A stretch of 64,000 nt of DNA from Magnaporthiopsis rhizophila (lineage: Eukaryota; Ascomycota; Sordariomycetes; Magnaporthales; Magnaporthaceae), in NCBI GenBank assembly GCA_003049465.1, contig PYSS01000002.1, positions 124,001 to 188,000 on the forward strand, given 5' to 3'. Below, piece by piece: positions 45,979 to 57,488 of the stretch. Numbering within the stretch: the first letter of the stretch is position 1; each line of letters starts with the position of its first letter. Position numbers and translations under genes: made by a program. The notes under the pieces are model-generated. The model did no database searches, was not told the origin of the DNA, and saw only the letters and a list, made by a program, of their open reading frames with translations.

Positions 45979-48900
45979 ATGCCTCCTCCGCCCGCCTCGT
46001 ACCACCCAGCCAAGCCGCCCGACTCCCCGGCCGACGACTCTGATTCCGACCTCGAGATCGACCTGCAGGAGCTCGATCCCCAGACCTCGACGTCCCGACC
46101 CCCACGCGAGCCCGCCCCTGCGCCCCGAAACGAGCAGCGGACCGCGAGGATACCGCTGCGCAACCTTCGCATGGGGAGCCTGCGCCGCGGCCCCGAGCGA
46201 TCTAGAAGCTATGGCGAGCTGGGTCATAGCAGGGACGGGAGCGCCGATGCCTCGGCCTCCCTGCTGACCCCTAGCGAACGCGGCGAGGGCGGCAGGGTGG
46301 CCTCGTCGCGATTCGAGGAGGACGGCGACAGGTCGGCCGCCGACGACGATGCGCCCCTCCTGCCGGAGAACGGGAACGGCCGTCGCCGGGGCTCGGCTCA
46401 CAAACGGCTGCAGAGCCTCACAGGCAGCATACGCCTGCCGAGCTTCCTGTCCAAGTCGGGGAGGTCGGACCAGGGCGAGGCCGAGCGTCTAGCCGAAAAC
46501 GACCAGGCCGCGCAGGAGGACCACGACCCGTCAGGCTCCCGACTCGTTGCCGTCGGCTCATTACAGGCACCACGCTTCCCGCCGAACGTCATCTCCAACG
46601 CCAAGTACACCCCTTGGTCCTTCCTGCCCGTGACGCTCTATAACGAATTCTCCTTCTTCTTCAACATGTACTTCCTGCTCGTCGCCCTATCCCAGGCCAT
46701 CCCCGCGCTGAGGATAGGCTACATCTCGACCTACATCGCACCCTTGGCTTTTGTGCTCATGATTACGCTGGGCAAGGAGGCCCACGACGACATCGGCCGG
46801 CGACGCAGGGACAACGAGGCCAACTCGGAGCCGTACAACGTCGTCGTGTTTGACGAGCCCGGAACGTCGACTGCGCACCCGAGGACCCGGAGGAGGCTGA
46901 AATCGGCTGCATCCCGCAGGGCCGCGGGCCCGCGCCAGGCCCGCGTAGACAGGCTGTCTGATATACAGGAAGAGGAGGAGCTGGTCGAGGGCGAGGGCGC
47001 CCACAAGGGACCGTCTTCCGAGATCAGGGAGGCGACTAAGCCGTCCAGGGATCTGCGCGTAGGGGACGTGCTGATATTAACCAAGGGCCAGAGAGTCCCG
47101 GCGGATGTGGTCATCCTCAAGTGCATGTCGTCGGAACCCAATGCTCCCGAGCCGGCACCGAAGAAGGCTACCGAGCCCGAACTGCTGTCGCTCGACGAGG
47201 GCTCTGGCGAAGGGAGCTCGGCCAAAGCAAAGGCCGAGCCCGAGTCTGATGATGAGGCCGCACAAGGTGGATCCGGCGGCGAAACTTTCATCAGGACGGA
47301 CCAGCTCGACGGTGAGACGGACTGGAAGCTACGGGTTGCGTCTCCTCTGTCGCAGAACTTGCCCACATCGGAGCTTGTCCGGCTGAGGGTGACAGGTGGG
47401 AAGCCGGACAGGAAGGTCAACGAATTTGTGGGCACACTTGAGCTGCTTCCCACCCGGCAAGACGCCATGAACCACACTGCCACGCTCCCTAGCGACGACT
47501 TGGCCAATGCCGCCCCCCTGAGCATCGACAACACCGCTTGGGCAAACACGGTGATCGCCTCAAGCGCCACCACCTTGGCCGTTATCGTCTATACCGGACC
47601 TCAGACCCGATCCGCCCTGTCGACCTCCCCTTCCAGGTCCAAGACGGGCCTACTGGAGTACGAGATCAACTCTCTGACTAAGATCCTGTGTGCGCTGACC
47701 CTCGCGCTCTCCATCATCCTGGTTGCTTTGGAGGGTTTCGGTAATACGGAGAAGAACGTGTGGTACGTCAAGATCATGCGATTTTTGGTTCTCTTCTCCA
47801 CGATCGTGCCCATCAGCCTGCGGGTCAACTTGGACATGGGCAAGAGCGTCTACTCCTGGTTCATCCAGCGGGATCCGGGTATGCCGGGCGCTGTGGTCCG
47901 GACGAGCACCATCCCCGAGGACCTGGGGCGGATTGAGTACCTCCTCAGCGACAAGACGGGCACCCTCACGCAAAACGAGATGGAGATGAAGAAGATTCAC
48001 GTCGGCACGGTGTCGTATGCCAACGAGGCCATGGACGAAGTGACGGCGTACATCAGGCAGGGCTTCGGCGGGGCCAGCTCGTCGCTCGTCACGCCGTCGT
48101 CGACGTTCTCGACGGCTGCCGCTAGCGGCACCACTCGCACTCGCCGCGAGATTGGCGCGCGTGTGCGGGACGTGGTGCTCGCGCTGGCCCTCTGCCACAA
48201 CGTGACGCCCACAACCGACGAGGAGGACGGCAAGACGGCTACGTCCTACCAGGCCTCGTCTCCCGACGAGATCGCAATCGTGCGGTGGACCGAGGAGGTC
48301 GGTCTTCGGCTGACGTACCGCGACCGCAAGACCATGGTGCTGAGCTCGTCCGACTCGGGCAAGACGGTGGTGCAGGTGCGCGTGCTAGACATCTTCCCGT
48401 TCACGTCCGAGGGGAAGAGGATGGGGGTGATTGTGCAGTTCTACCAGCGGCCCCAGGACGGCGGTCTCCCCGAGATCGGGAGCGGCGAGATCTGGTTCTA
48501 CCAGAAGGGGGCGGACACGGTCATGACGTCGATCGTGGCGGCCAACGACTGGCTGGACGAAGAGACGGCCAATATGGCGCGCGAGGGCCTCCGGACACTG
48601 GTCGTGGGGCGCAAGCGGCTGTCGTCTGAGCAGTACCTCGAGTTCTCGGCCCGGTTCCAGGAGGCGTCGCTAGCCATCAACGGGCGCGAGGCGGGCATGC
48701 GGCAGGTGGTGTCGCAGCACCTCGAGTGCGACCTGGAGCTGCTGGGGGTGACGGGGGTGGAGGACAAGCTGCAGCGCGACGTCAAGCCGTCGCTGGAGCT
48801 GCTGCGCAACGCGGGCATCAAGATCTGGATGCTGACGGGCGACAAGGTGGAGACGGCGCGGTGCGTGGCCGTCAGCTCCAAGCTCGTGGCGCGCGGGCAG

Positions 48901-50038
48901 TACATCCACACGGTGGCCAAGCTGCAGCGGTCCGACGCGGCGCAGGAGCACCTCGACTTTTTACGGGGCAAGACGGACGCGTGCCTGCTCATCGACGGCG
49001 AGAGCCTGGCGCTGCTGCTGGGCACCAAGCACCGGCTCGATTTCGTGGCGGCGGCGGTGGCGCTGCCGACGGTGGTGGCGTGCCGGTGCTCGCCGACGCA
49101 AAAGGCCGAGGTGGCGCGGCTGATCAAGGAGTTCACGCGCAAGCGCGTGTGCTGCATCGGCGACGGCGGCAACGACGTGTCCATGATCCAGGCGGCCGAC
49201 GTGGGCGTGGGCATCGTGGGCAAGGAGGGGCGCCAGGCCAGCCTGGCGGCCGACTTCTCCATCGAGCAGTTCCATCACCTGACAAAGCTGCTGGTGTGGC
49301 ACGGCCGCAACAGCTACAAGCGCTCGGCCAAGCTGGCTCAGTTCGTCATCCACCGCGGCCTCATCATCGCCGTGTGCCAGACCATGTACAGCATCGCCAT
49401 CCGCTTCGAGCCCGAGGGCCTGTACAAGGACTGGCTGCTGGTCGGCTACGCCACCTGCTACACCATGATGCCCGTGCTCTCGCTCGTGCTCGACAAGGAC
49501 GTCGACGAGGAGCTCGCCAACCTGTACCCGGAGCTGTACAAGGAGCTCACCTCGGGCCGCTCGCTGTCGTACCGCACCTTCTTCGTCTGGGTTCTGGTGT
49601 CGGTCTACCAGGGCGGCATCATCCAGGGCCTGTCCCAGATCCTGACGGGCAACAAGATGGACAAGAAGATGGTGGCCGTCAGCTTCACCGTTTTGGTCTT
49701 GAACGAGCTCATCATGGTCGCCATCGAGATCACCACCTGGCACTTTGTCATGATCGTGTCCATCGTCGGCACCTTTCTCATCTACATTGCCTCGCTCCCG
49801 TTCCTTGGGGACTATTTTGACCTTGAGTTTATTCTTTCATGGTGAGTTGGTTCTTCCTTTAAATGATCCATTCTGCTTGCTAACAGTGGGTTTTTTTTTT
49901 TTTTTTTTTTTTTTTTCGTTTAGGGGCTTCCTGTGGCGCGTCCTCGCCATCGGTAGCATATCCCTGATCCCGCCGTACGTGGTCAAGATGATCATTCGGG
50001 CGCTGAAGCCGCCGTCGTATAGAAAGGTACAGGGTTAG
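45979..50038 (+). CDS. NEO1: P4-type phospholipid-transporting ATPase, Neo1 class
   Basis: Two exons, 45979-49841 and 49924-50038, giving 1325 aa. The 82-bp intron has donor GTGAGT, branch GCTAACAG, a 26-nt T run and acceptor TTTAG. Neo1-type flippases work in Golgi and endosomes without a Cdc50 partner and move aminophospholipids to the cytosolic leaflet. P-type motifs are seen: DQLDGETDWKLR (actuator side, with the Neo1/ATP9 DWKLR form), LLSDKTGTLTQNEMEMKKI (phosphorylated Asp658), MLTGDKVETA and GDGGNDVSMIQAADVGVGI. About ten membrane helices are present; PISLRVNLDMGKSVYSW is helix M4. An acidic, disordered N-tail of about 200 residues precedes the first helix. A 23-codon frame beginning at 45972 overlaps the start. 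Confidence 0.94.
49891..49916 (+). repeat. T26 run in the NEO1 intron
   Basis: An uninterrupted T26 between the branch site GCTAACAG and the acceptor TTTAG, acting as an unusually long polypyrimidine tract. Confidence 0.9.
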
Positions 50039-50451
50039 ACGGTTTAAGGGGCGGTTTTCTTTTTTTGTGATATTCCCTTTTGTTGAAGAAAGCGCGCTGT
50101 GCTGTCTAGCCTTTGTTTGTATCTTTGTGATCCGCATCAATACGGCGTTTTTTTCTTTCCTTTTATTTATTTACATTTGTGTTGCACATACTTCTTTCCT
50201 TTTGCGGTATTGTAGAAATACCCCTCGGGGCGGATCCCTGTGTGACGGCGGCTGAGATCGTTGGTTCTCTAAGAGGTTGGGTATTGAGTTCCACGACGTG
50301 TCCCGAATCGAATGAAGGCGGTTTCGTTACAGATGCGCTTGGTCCTGATGCCCTGGACGACGGATGGCTGGCATGGCTAACATTGGAAAGTTTTGGATAT
50401 TTTCACCCGGTTATACAGTAATGTACAGTATATTTCTCATTCACCATCCTC
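50039..50451. other. Convergent intergenic region, NEO1 / CYC2-like
   Basis: 413 bp of T-rich 3' flanks. No gene is recognised. Confidence 0.6.
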
Positions 50452-51963
50452 CTACAGCTTTAACACGAGCCAGTTGCCAAGCTTGTCGACGTTTTTCTTC
50501 TTCATATCACCCAGTAAGCCGCCAACTGGGCCCTGCAGCTCCAGCTTGTCTCTCCAAACTTTGTCGCCCGCGAACTTCTTCACGAACCCGTCCGGGCCCG
50601 ACACAAACACCAGATCCTTGCCCGCGCTAGTAGACGGCGGCTGGCAGCGACAGAGGCTGTCGCCCTTGTCGGTGGGCGGATCCGTCGCCGTGCGTTGCAG
50701 CAGCGCCTCGGAGTGGTAAGGGCACGGTGCACTGTCTGCCGGTGGCGCCGTGGTAGCTGCTGCTGCTGCCGCGCCCTTGGGAGGAGGAGGGAGCACAGCG
50801 GCCTTAACTAGCTTCTCGTCGATGAAGCTCTTGTCTTCGTCCACGAACGTCTGCAGGCCGAGGCGGTCGCCGTGGCGTCTGGCCATGTCGTCCAGCTGGC
50901 GCACGACAGGCGACGAGGGCGCTAGGCTTCCGCGCTGGCGGTTCGCCCACAAGATCGAGATGGAGGGTTTGCTGTCGTCGTCGTCGCTGCCGTCGAGCAG
51001 CGCGTGCGCAACCTGCAGCGCCGGCGCGATACCCGTGCCACCGGCCAGGAACACCACCCGCTGGTTTTCTCGTCCGCCACCGCCGCCGCCGCCGCCGCTA
51101 AGTCGCCTCTTAACATCAAAGCCAAGATGCGGCCCGCGCAGCTCAACGACAGACCCCAGCTTCAGACGCGCGAGGTATCCCGACACCTCGCCGCCGCCGA
51201 CGGCATGCACCAGCAGCCGTAGATCGCCGCTGCGACGGCTCGTCTCCCAGGGATCGTCGCCCTCCTTCTCCTCCTCAACAGGCGGCAGCGGCAGCGGCGT
51301 ATACTCGCGCACAATCTGCAGCTGCGGCTGCTTGACCTCGACGGCCCAGAGGCCATGCCCCCAGGCGCGCGCGTACACGCCCTCGTTGGAGTGCTCGCGC
51401 GCGCCTGTCAGCCAGACCCAGGGCGACCAGTCGGACAGCCAGTCGAGGCGGCGGGCGTGGAAGCGGCTGGCGGCCGACGAGCGCGCGCCCAGCGTGCGGT
51501 GGCGCGGCCGCAGCGTCAGCACGAACGTGTCGGCCGTCACGGCCTCGCGCGACACGATGGTGAAGGGCACAAACGTCGTCGTGTTCAGCTCCCGCCCCGT
51601 GAGGAGGTACTGGGCCAGGGGTAGGTCGCCGCTGCGGGTCTGCGCCCAAGAGTAGAAGACCCAGAGCGTGCCGCCGATGGCGGCGACGACGAGGGTGGTG
51701 CGCAGCCAGGCGGGTGGGAAGGTTGGTTTTTCCTCGGCGGGTGGAGGGGCTTCGATCCATGGCCCTCCTGGTGGTGGTGGTGGCGGCGGTTGTAATGGTG
51801 GTGGTGAGGCGGGGGTGCGTTTAAGCCCCTGAGAGAGGAGACACGGCGTGCAAGATAGCGCCCGGGTCCTGCGAGGGAGATATAGCGGATTGATGAAGGA
51901 GGAGGTGGTCCTCCGTGTGGTGGGGCCTCCCAAACGCAGCTTTGAGAGCATATATCGACTCAT
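50452..51963 (-). CDS. CYC2: Mitochondrial FAD/NAD oxidoreductase, CYC2-like
   Basis: A single exon of 503 aa. It resembles fungal Cyc2, an inner-membrane flavoprotein that reduces heme for cytochrome c maturation. The N-terminus is basic (mitochondrial presequence), followed by a Pro-rich stretch and a membrane helix at residues 88-106 (LRTTLVVAAIGGTLWVFYSW). The family motif LNTTTFVPFTIVSREAV begins the flavin-binding half. The nucleotide-binding half has VVFLAGGTGIAPALQVAHALL and the closing VFVSGPDGFVKKFAG; it ends near GNWLVLKL. A Gly-rich insert (about eight Gly) precedes the nucleotide site. The assignment to Cyc2 rather than a general cytochrome-b5-reductase-like protein rests on the motif after the helix. 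Next to AIM32 in the same direction. Confidence 0.75.
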   Translation of the reverse strand: MSRYMLSKLRLGGPTTRRTTSSFINPLYLPRRTRALSCTPCLLSQGLKRTPASPPPLQPPPPPPPGGPWIEAPPPAEEKPTFPPAWLRTTLVVAAIGGTLWVFYSWAQTRSGDLPLAQYLLTGRELNTTTFVPFTIVSREAVTADTFVLTLRPRHRTLGARSSAASRFHARRLDWLSDWSPWVWLTGAREHSNEGVYARAWGHGLWAVEVKQPQLQIVREYTPLPLPPVEEEKEGDDPWETSRRSGDLRLLVHAVGGGEVSGYLARLKLGSVVELRGPHLGFDVKRRLSGGGGGGGGRENQRVVFLAGGTGIAPALQVAHALLDGSDDDDSKPSISILWANRQRGSLAPSSPVVRQLDDMARRHGDRLGLQTFVDEDKSFIDEKLVKAAVLPPPPKGAAAAAATTAPPADSAPCPYHSEALLQRTATDPPTDKGDSLCRCQPPSTSAGKDLVFVSGPDGFVKKFAGDKVWRDKLELQGPVGGLLGDMKKKNVDKLGNWLVLKL

Positions 51964-52233
51964 TTTGTCCCGTGTTCCCTTTTCATATTCAAGGTCCGGA
52001 TTCTGGGCACGTCGCTATCTTTTACCGAAGCCCGGGCAGCTCGTGTGAATACCATCATTCAGGAGAGTTGTGATGCGAGGTCGTGCGGCTTCAAGGGATT
52101 TTCAGAGCTATCTTATCATCACACAACCCTAACCCTGCCAGCACATCGTATAAGACAACAAAAGTCTCGATGCGGTATTTCATGTACCTACCGCTAATAG
52201 TATTATACAAGCCCTCTATATGCCCTCGACAAC

Positions 52234-53546
52234 TCAAAGTCTCAAGATCTTGCTGTCTTGGGTAATCCCACCCCTGAAAAGCTCCCTTATCACAACCCCC
52301 TTCCTGATCGTCTCGCCTATGATCCCCTCTACATGCCGCGGCTCAACCCTGCCATACCAGATCCCATGGCCGGCCAGCGCGTGGCGTTCACCCTGTTCGT
52401 CCCGCATGCCCGGCGGCAGGTACACAATCACGTTTCCGGCGAACTTGTGGCCTCCAATGTGGCTTATGAGCCCGGCTCTCGCCGTGCACTGAGGCGCCAC
52501 CACACCCTCGGTTTCGACTTCAGCAGCAGCAGCCGGTAGCGCCTCCTTTGCAGCACTATCGTCCGCCCCGGGCACCGGCACCGGCCCGTGCAGCACCCCC
52601 ACCCCGAACCGCGGCAGCGCCCGCTCAAACTCGGTCCGGAGGAGGGGGCCATAGACGCCACAGCGCTTATCGCGCCCGCCGTGGCCACACACGAGGACCA
52701 TAACGTCCCGCACGTCGGCTACGCCCTGCAGCGCCTCGCGGTACGCGGGCTGGCGCACGAGGGCGTCGCGATGGATGGGCGACATGCTGTCGTGGGCTGG
52801 GTGCAGCCTCTCGGGCAGCAGGTAGGCCCGGGCCAGGGCGTCAACGTGGTCGAACGAGACACGCGGCAGGAACGGCACGTGCTTGAAGCTGGGGAGCAGG
52901 TAGACCGACGTCGACTGGACGTCAGCCCGGCCCGGGAGCGGCGCGGAGGGGAACGAAGAGTTTAGGACCGAAATGTTGTGGTACGGCTGTGATTTTATGG
53001 TTCGCACGTTGCATTGCATGGTGGGCGGTTGCAGTATGGGCAGGACTTACCGTCAGCATGGGCACCAGAGGAAATTGGATATCGTCACAAGAAAAAAAGA
53101 GACAGTCATATATGGTCCGAATCCATGGCTATGCGGTCCACACTCACGTCGCTATACCTTCCCCCGCGACCAAACAGCTCGCGCAGGTCGGCGGCCAGGT
53201 TGTCGCCGCTGTCGTCCTCCTCGATCCGGGACGGCCAGTCGTCGCGGCCGGTGCAGACCAGCACGTGCTGGTGGTAGGCCGTCATGACGCCGTTGAGGGG
53301 TGACGTGCGGTCGATCTCCAACCCGTCGGGCAGCTCGGGCGTCGCGGCGCAGGGACACGTCGGCGACGGGCATTGGTCGATGACCTTCGGGAACGGCGGA
53401 GCCGGCGCTGCCGAGGACAAAGCCCGCCGCTGCCGGCGGCCTGCGGCAGCAAATGCGGCCGCCTCGGGAATACAGGCCGTCGTCGTCGTCGCGGCACGGC
53501 GGACGGCCTGCGAGGACGTCCGCGACAATGCCCTGATTAAAAACAT
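52234..53546 (-). CDS. AIM32: Sucrase/ferredoxin-like protein, AIM32 family
   Basis: Two exons on the minus strand: 53546-53148 and 52986-52234, giving 383 aa. The 161-bp intron has donor GTGAGT and acceptor CACAG; splicing gives GRYSD joined to PYHNISVLNSSFP. A second possible donor 11 nt upstream (GTATAG) would break this motif. Aim32 is a thioredoxin-like ferredoxin-fold mitochondrial protein thought to carry an iron-sulphur cluster and to affect thiol redox. Visible motifs are HVLVCTGRDDWPSRI in the N-domain and VLVCGHGGRDKRCGVYGPLL, then HIGGHKFAGNVIVYLP in the C-domain. The N-terminus is Arg/Ala-rich, as for mitochondrial import. Confidence 0.87.
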
Positions 53547-54037
53547 TGGGGCTGGGTGCGGTGCTTTGTTAGGATGTGTTAGCCAGGCTCATAGACGTGG
53601 TGGTGAGATTGGATCGGCTCGGGGTATAGATTGATGACGTACTTTCTGCTGGTCCACGTGACAATGTATACTGGGATTTCCAGATCCGTCAGCAACCACT
53701 GGTTCCTTATCGAACCCGAAATGTGTATCCTATCAACGTTATATACCTGCCTGCCTACCTGCCTTCCTGCCTTGGATGATTTCATCGATACAAGTACGCG
53801 GGCCACCCCGTAGGTAGACACCATGATCGATGATCCGTTTCAGGAGCATCGGCAGCTCACATCAGTTTCGATACAGGCAGCAGAACCGAACCCAGACCGG
53901 GAGGACAGTATTAGTACAGATATACACAGCGGCTCTAGCAGCTAGGGCCAGTCCGCCGAGAGATTCGCGACCTCATATTGTGGTATCGTGCGAGGGGATC
54001 GCTCAGCATTGCCCCCCTTCTAATAATCGTGGTGTCA
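53547..54037. other. Intergenic region, AIM32 / amino acid permease
   Basis: 491 bp between two minus-strand genes. A short C/T repeat of CCTG/CCTA type lies around 53737-53775. Nothing else is seen. Confidence 0.55.
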
Positions 54038-56013
54038 TCACCTGGACCACCGTTTCCAAAACTTCCACCACGGCGCACCAGCGCTTTCAGCCGTGCTGCC
54101 AAATTCCCTCTTGACGGCCTTGCCCCTGCCTCTGACGCGCCAAAAATACACTGGTATGCCGGCCACGACGAACCCGATGACGATGAGGGTCTGGTATGGC
54201 TGCGCAAAGACGGCACGGCTGAGTAGAAACAAACTGACGCAGCAAAATATGACGGGGGTCGTGATCCACGTCCTGTATGGCCGCTCCAGCTCGGGCTCCT
54301 TGACCCGCAGGATGATGAGGCCCAGCACGGTCAAGAAATAAAAGGTGTAGCCCGCGACGCCATAAAATGTGACGAGGGTCCCGAACTCGCCCACGGCCAC
54401 GTAGGCGGCCGTCAGCACCGCGTTCACCACCAACGCCCACACGGGCGTGTAGAAGAGACCCGTGTCCTCGTCGCCAAACATGCGCGCTAGCCGCTTCGCC
54501 AGTGAGCCTTGCGCCCGCGTCGACATGGCCCCGTGCTCGCCTCCGCTCCCGACCCCGATCCTGCCCAGGAACGCGGGGAAGTAGCCCTCCCGACCCGCAA
54601 CGTACACCAGGCGACTGCTGGTGAATGTGGAACTGTTGAGCGCGCCGAAGCACGAGGCGCTGACGATGAGCGCCAGCACGAGCGACCCGATCGGACCAAA
54701 CACCTTGGCGCCGAACATCACCGCCACCGTGTTGCTCGAGTTGATGGTGGCGAGCGGTAGGACGAAAAAGTACGACACATTTGCGAGGACGTAGCAGATG
54801 ATAACCAGCGGCATCGCCGTGTGGATAACGCGGGGCAGATCCTTGGTCGGATTCTTGAACTCCCCAACGACGTAATTTGTCTGCCAGAGAAATAACGGGT
54901 TAGCATGGGGCGTGAATTCAATGCGGGCTTGCCCAACAACCGTGGGCGAGCGATATAAAAAGAGGAACAAGCGGCGCTTACATTGTCCCAACCGTCGTAT
55001 GCCCATAGGCCAGCGTACAGCGCGACGGCCCAACCGGCCGTATCCGTCTTGGTGCCCTCGAACCATGGACGGTTCTTCCAGTCCTGGTTGGCTTCGCCCG
55101 AGTACGTAAAGCCCGTGACGGCGACGACGATGCCCGTGACGGTAACGCCGATCAGGGCGATGAACTTTAGGAACATGAGCGCGTCGTTGAGCCGCGTGCC
55201 CAGACGAGTCGAGACGCAGTTCAGAAACGTGACGACGGCAAGGCCGACCAGCGCGACCGACTTGCTGAACCAGGGGTTTATGGTCTCGGCATCGGCGCCG
55301 ATGAAGGCGCGCACCAGGTACTCGCCCATTATTATGGCTATGATGGCGGCGCTGCCGGGCTTGAGCACCAGCACGGCGACCCACGAGAAGAGGAAGCCGG
55401 ACAGCTCGCCCATGATCTTGGCCAGGTAAACCTGCGATCCGCCGTTGAGCGGGATGGCGCCGCCCAGCTCGGCGTAGCTCGCCGCGCCGGTCCAGGCCAG
55501 CACCCCGGCGATGACCCAGACGACGACGGACCCGCCCGGCGACCCGACGTTGACGTTGACCTGGCTGGGCGACGAGAAGATGCCGGAGCCGATGATCAGG
55601 CCAACGATCAGCGAGAGACCATTAAGGTAGGTGAGCGTCTTGTGTTTCTCGAGCGAGCCGCCGCCCAGACCGCCGCCGCCGGGCTGGCCCGGCGCCGTGG
55701 AGGCACCTAGCGGGGCATAGCCAGAGCCGGTCGTGGAGGAGAGTGGGAAGAGGTTCGCGGCGAGGTCGAAGCCGGACGAGACGGAGAAGGAGCGGTCGTG
55801 GCGGTTCGGACGGTTGTACGAGGAGGAGGCGGCGGTGGCGGCGAGGTTATGCGAGTCGAGAGGGTCGTCGCGCTCGAGCGAGGCCTTGCGGGACGATGAT
55901 ATGCTGGGCCGCGAGTCGGTCTCGGCAGTGTCCTCCTGGCTGGAGCTCGCTAGCGACGCGAGCTCTAGGGAATCGCGGGTGTGCCCCTGTGTTCTGGAAT
56001 ACAGATGCGGCAT
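54038..56013 (-). CDS. Amino acid permease of the APC superfamily (LAT/SLC7-like)
   Basis: Two exons on the minus strand: 56013-54982 and 54880-54038, giving 624 aa. The 101-bp intron has donor GTAAGC and acceptor TGGCAG, and joins YDGWDN to TNYVVGEFKNP. The protein has a Ser-rich cytosolic N-tail of about 130 residues and then about twelve membrane helices. The first helix carries LIVGLIIGSGIFSSPSQV, with the broken-helix GSGIF motif that binds the amino acid backbone in APC proteins; VAVLYAGLWAYDGWDNTNYV-type residues around the splice site form helix 6. Overall it resembles LAT-type and methionine permeases; the substrate is unknown. It is divergent from the LeuRS gene. Confidence 0.88.
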
Positions 56014-57488
56014 CGGACTAGAAGTAGAGGGGAGGGGAAGCCACGCCTGGTTACGGAAATCGGGGAGGGGATCGTCGTTTTCGGTCTGGAGGTAGTAGCT
56101 TGAGTGGTGCGCGTTTGTGTAACAGTCGGCGGCGGCTTAGAGATGCGGTCCGCTCATGCTCTCTCTAGGGTATAATCGAAATCTGTATCCAACTGCAGCG
56201 ATCCAGACGCTGCGACAAGGACGGTCTGTCTGTGAGGTCTCGGGCGCCGGATCTCTGCCTCGGGACTGGCTTGGCTTGGCTTTCGGCGCCTTTGACGACG
56301 GTCCGTGTCGCGCGCCGGTTCGAGGAGGGCAGCAACAGTAAGCGCCGGAAAGTTTAACCAAAGGGATTTGGAGAATGCGGCAAACGCTAGGGCGCTACAA
56401 AATCCCACCGACAGGCTAAGACATGCACACAAAAGAAAAAAAAAACGGTCCGTATTTCGATTGTTGTCCGCAACGAGACAATTGAGATGGAGCGGAGCGG
56501 AGAAGGGGAAAGGCGCCCGCTGTTTGGTAGGTTTCGGCCCCGTCTAAACGGATCCCTGTCCCGTCTTTTCCCTGCCGCTTTCTGGGGTTCAGCGGTGTTG
56601 GGGCCAAGTGGCAGAGCCGCCACTATGAGATTGATTGACCCCACTGCGTTTCCATCTTGTGGTGTCTGCCTAGGTGTGCGGCAAAGTCTTAGATTGACAT
56701 GAGTCTGGATAGCCACCTTGACATGGATCAAGGAGGAGAGTGCAAATTCCAACACGTGCACGGCGGAATGCAACGCCCCAGTTGCGACGAAAACGGTCAG
56801 GTCGTGGCAGCAGGCCGTTCCGAAGTTTCCCCCTCAAAAGAGCCCGTCATCTGGTCCGTCCACACCACCGAGATGAGACACAGGATGTACCACGCGACGC
56901 AGCTTTGCTGTTGGCGAAAACCAGGGAAAGAGCGAGACAACCAAAGGAAAAGTGTCCTCGGGCGGGTTTTTATTCCTTAGATTGGTCAATTGGAAAGAAA
57001 TAGAAATGTGTTTTTTACTAATTAAAACTGTACAAGCTACGTTTCTTAAAGGAGGTTATTCATTGCTGCTAAGGTATCTGAAAAGGGTTGGGAAGACTTC
57101 CCCATTTCTGGGCCTTTTGGTGTTATGCTTTGTTTCGTTTCTAGTCTGCGTGACGGACGTCCTCAAACACAAGACATCAAGGCTGGCGCCAAGGGTCAGC
57201 TCCAGCCTTAAAATATCTCCCCGAGCAGTAGCAGGATAGGCTTGGCTGTACCCAGATCCACAGTTCCCAGATCCCTGGGTGTGGTGTGGCTGAGGCGGCG
57301 GACGGCAGGCACCCAATATCACCAGACGCTCAGGCGTTGTGGGGCCTTGGAAACGGAGGCAGAAAATCGTGGCGGCGAAAAAAACCCCCTTCGCCCCGAA
57401 ATGCGACAATCCCCACCTCGGACAGAGAGGTCGAGGCTTCGCACTGCATTGATGCTGCGCCTGGAGTTGGGGGCATAATGCTGCCGAG
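56014..57488. other. Divergent intergenic region, permease / mitochondrial LeuRS
   Basis: 1.5 kb without a recognisable gene. It should hold both promoters. The stretch 56950-57060 is AT-rich. Confidence 0.5.

Noticed and set aside
52122..52140. Telomere-like CCCTAA repeats
   Set aside because: Only two adjacent units in the middle of ordinary genes; no array and no subtelomeric context.
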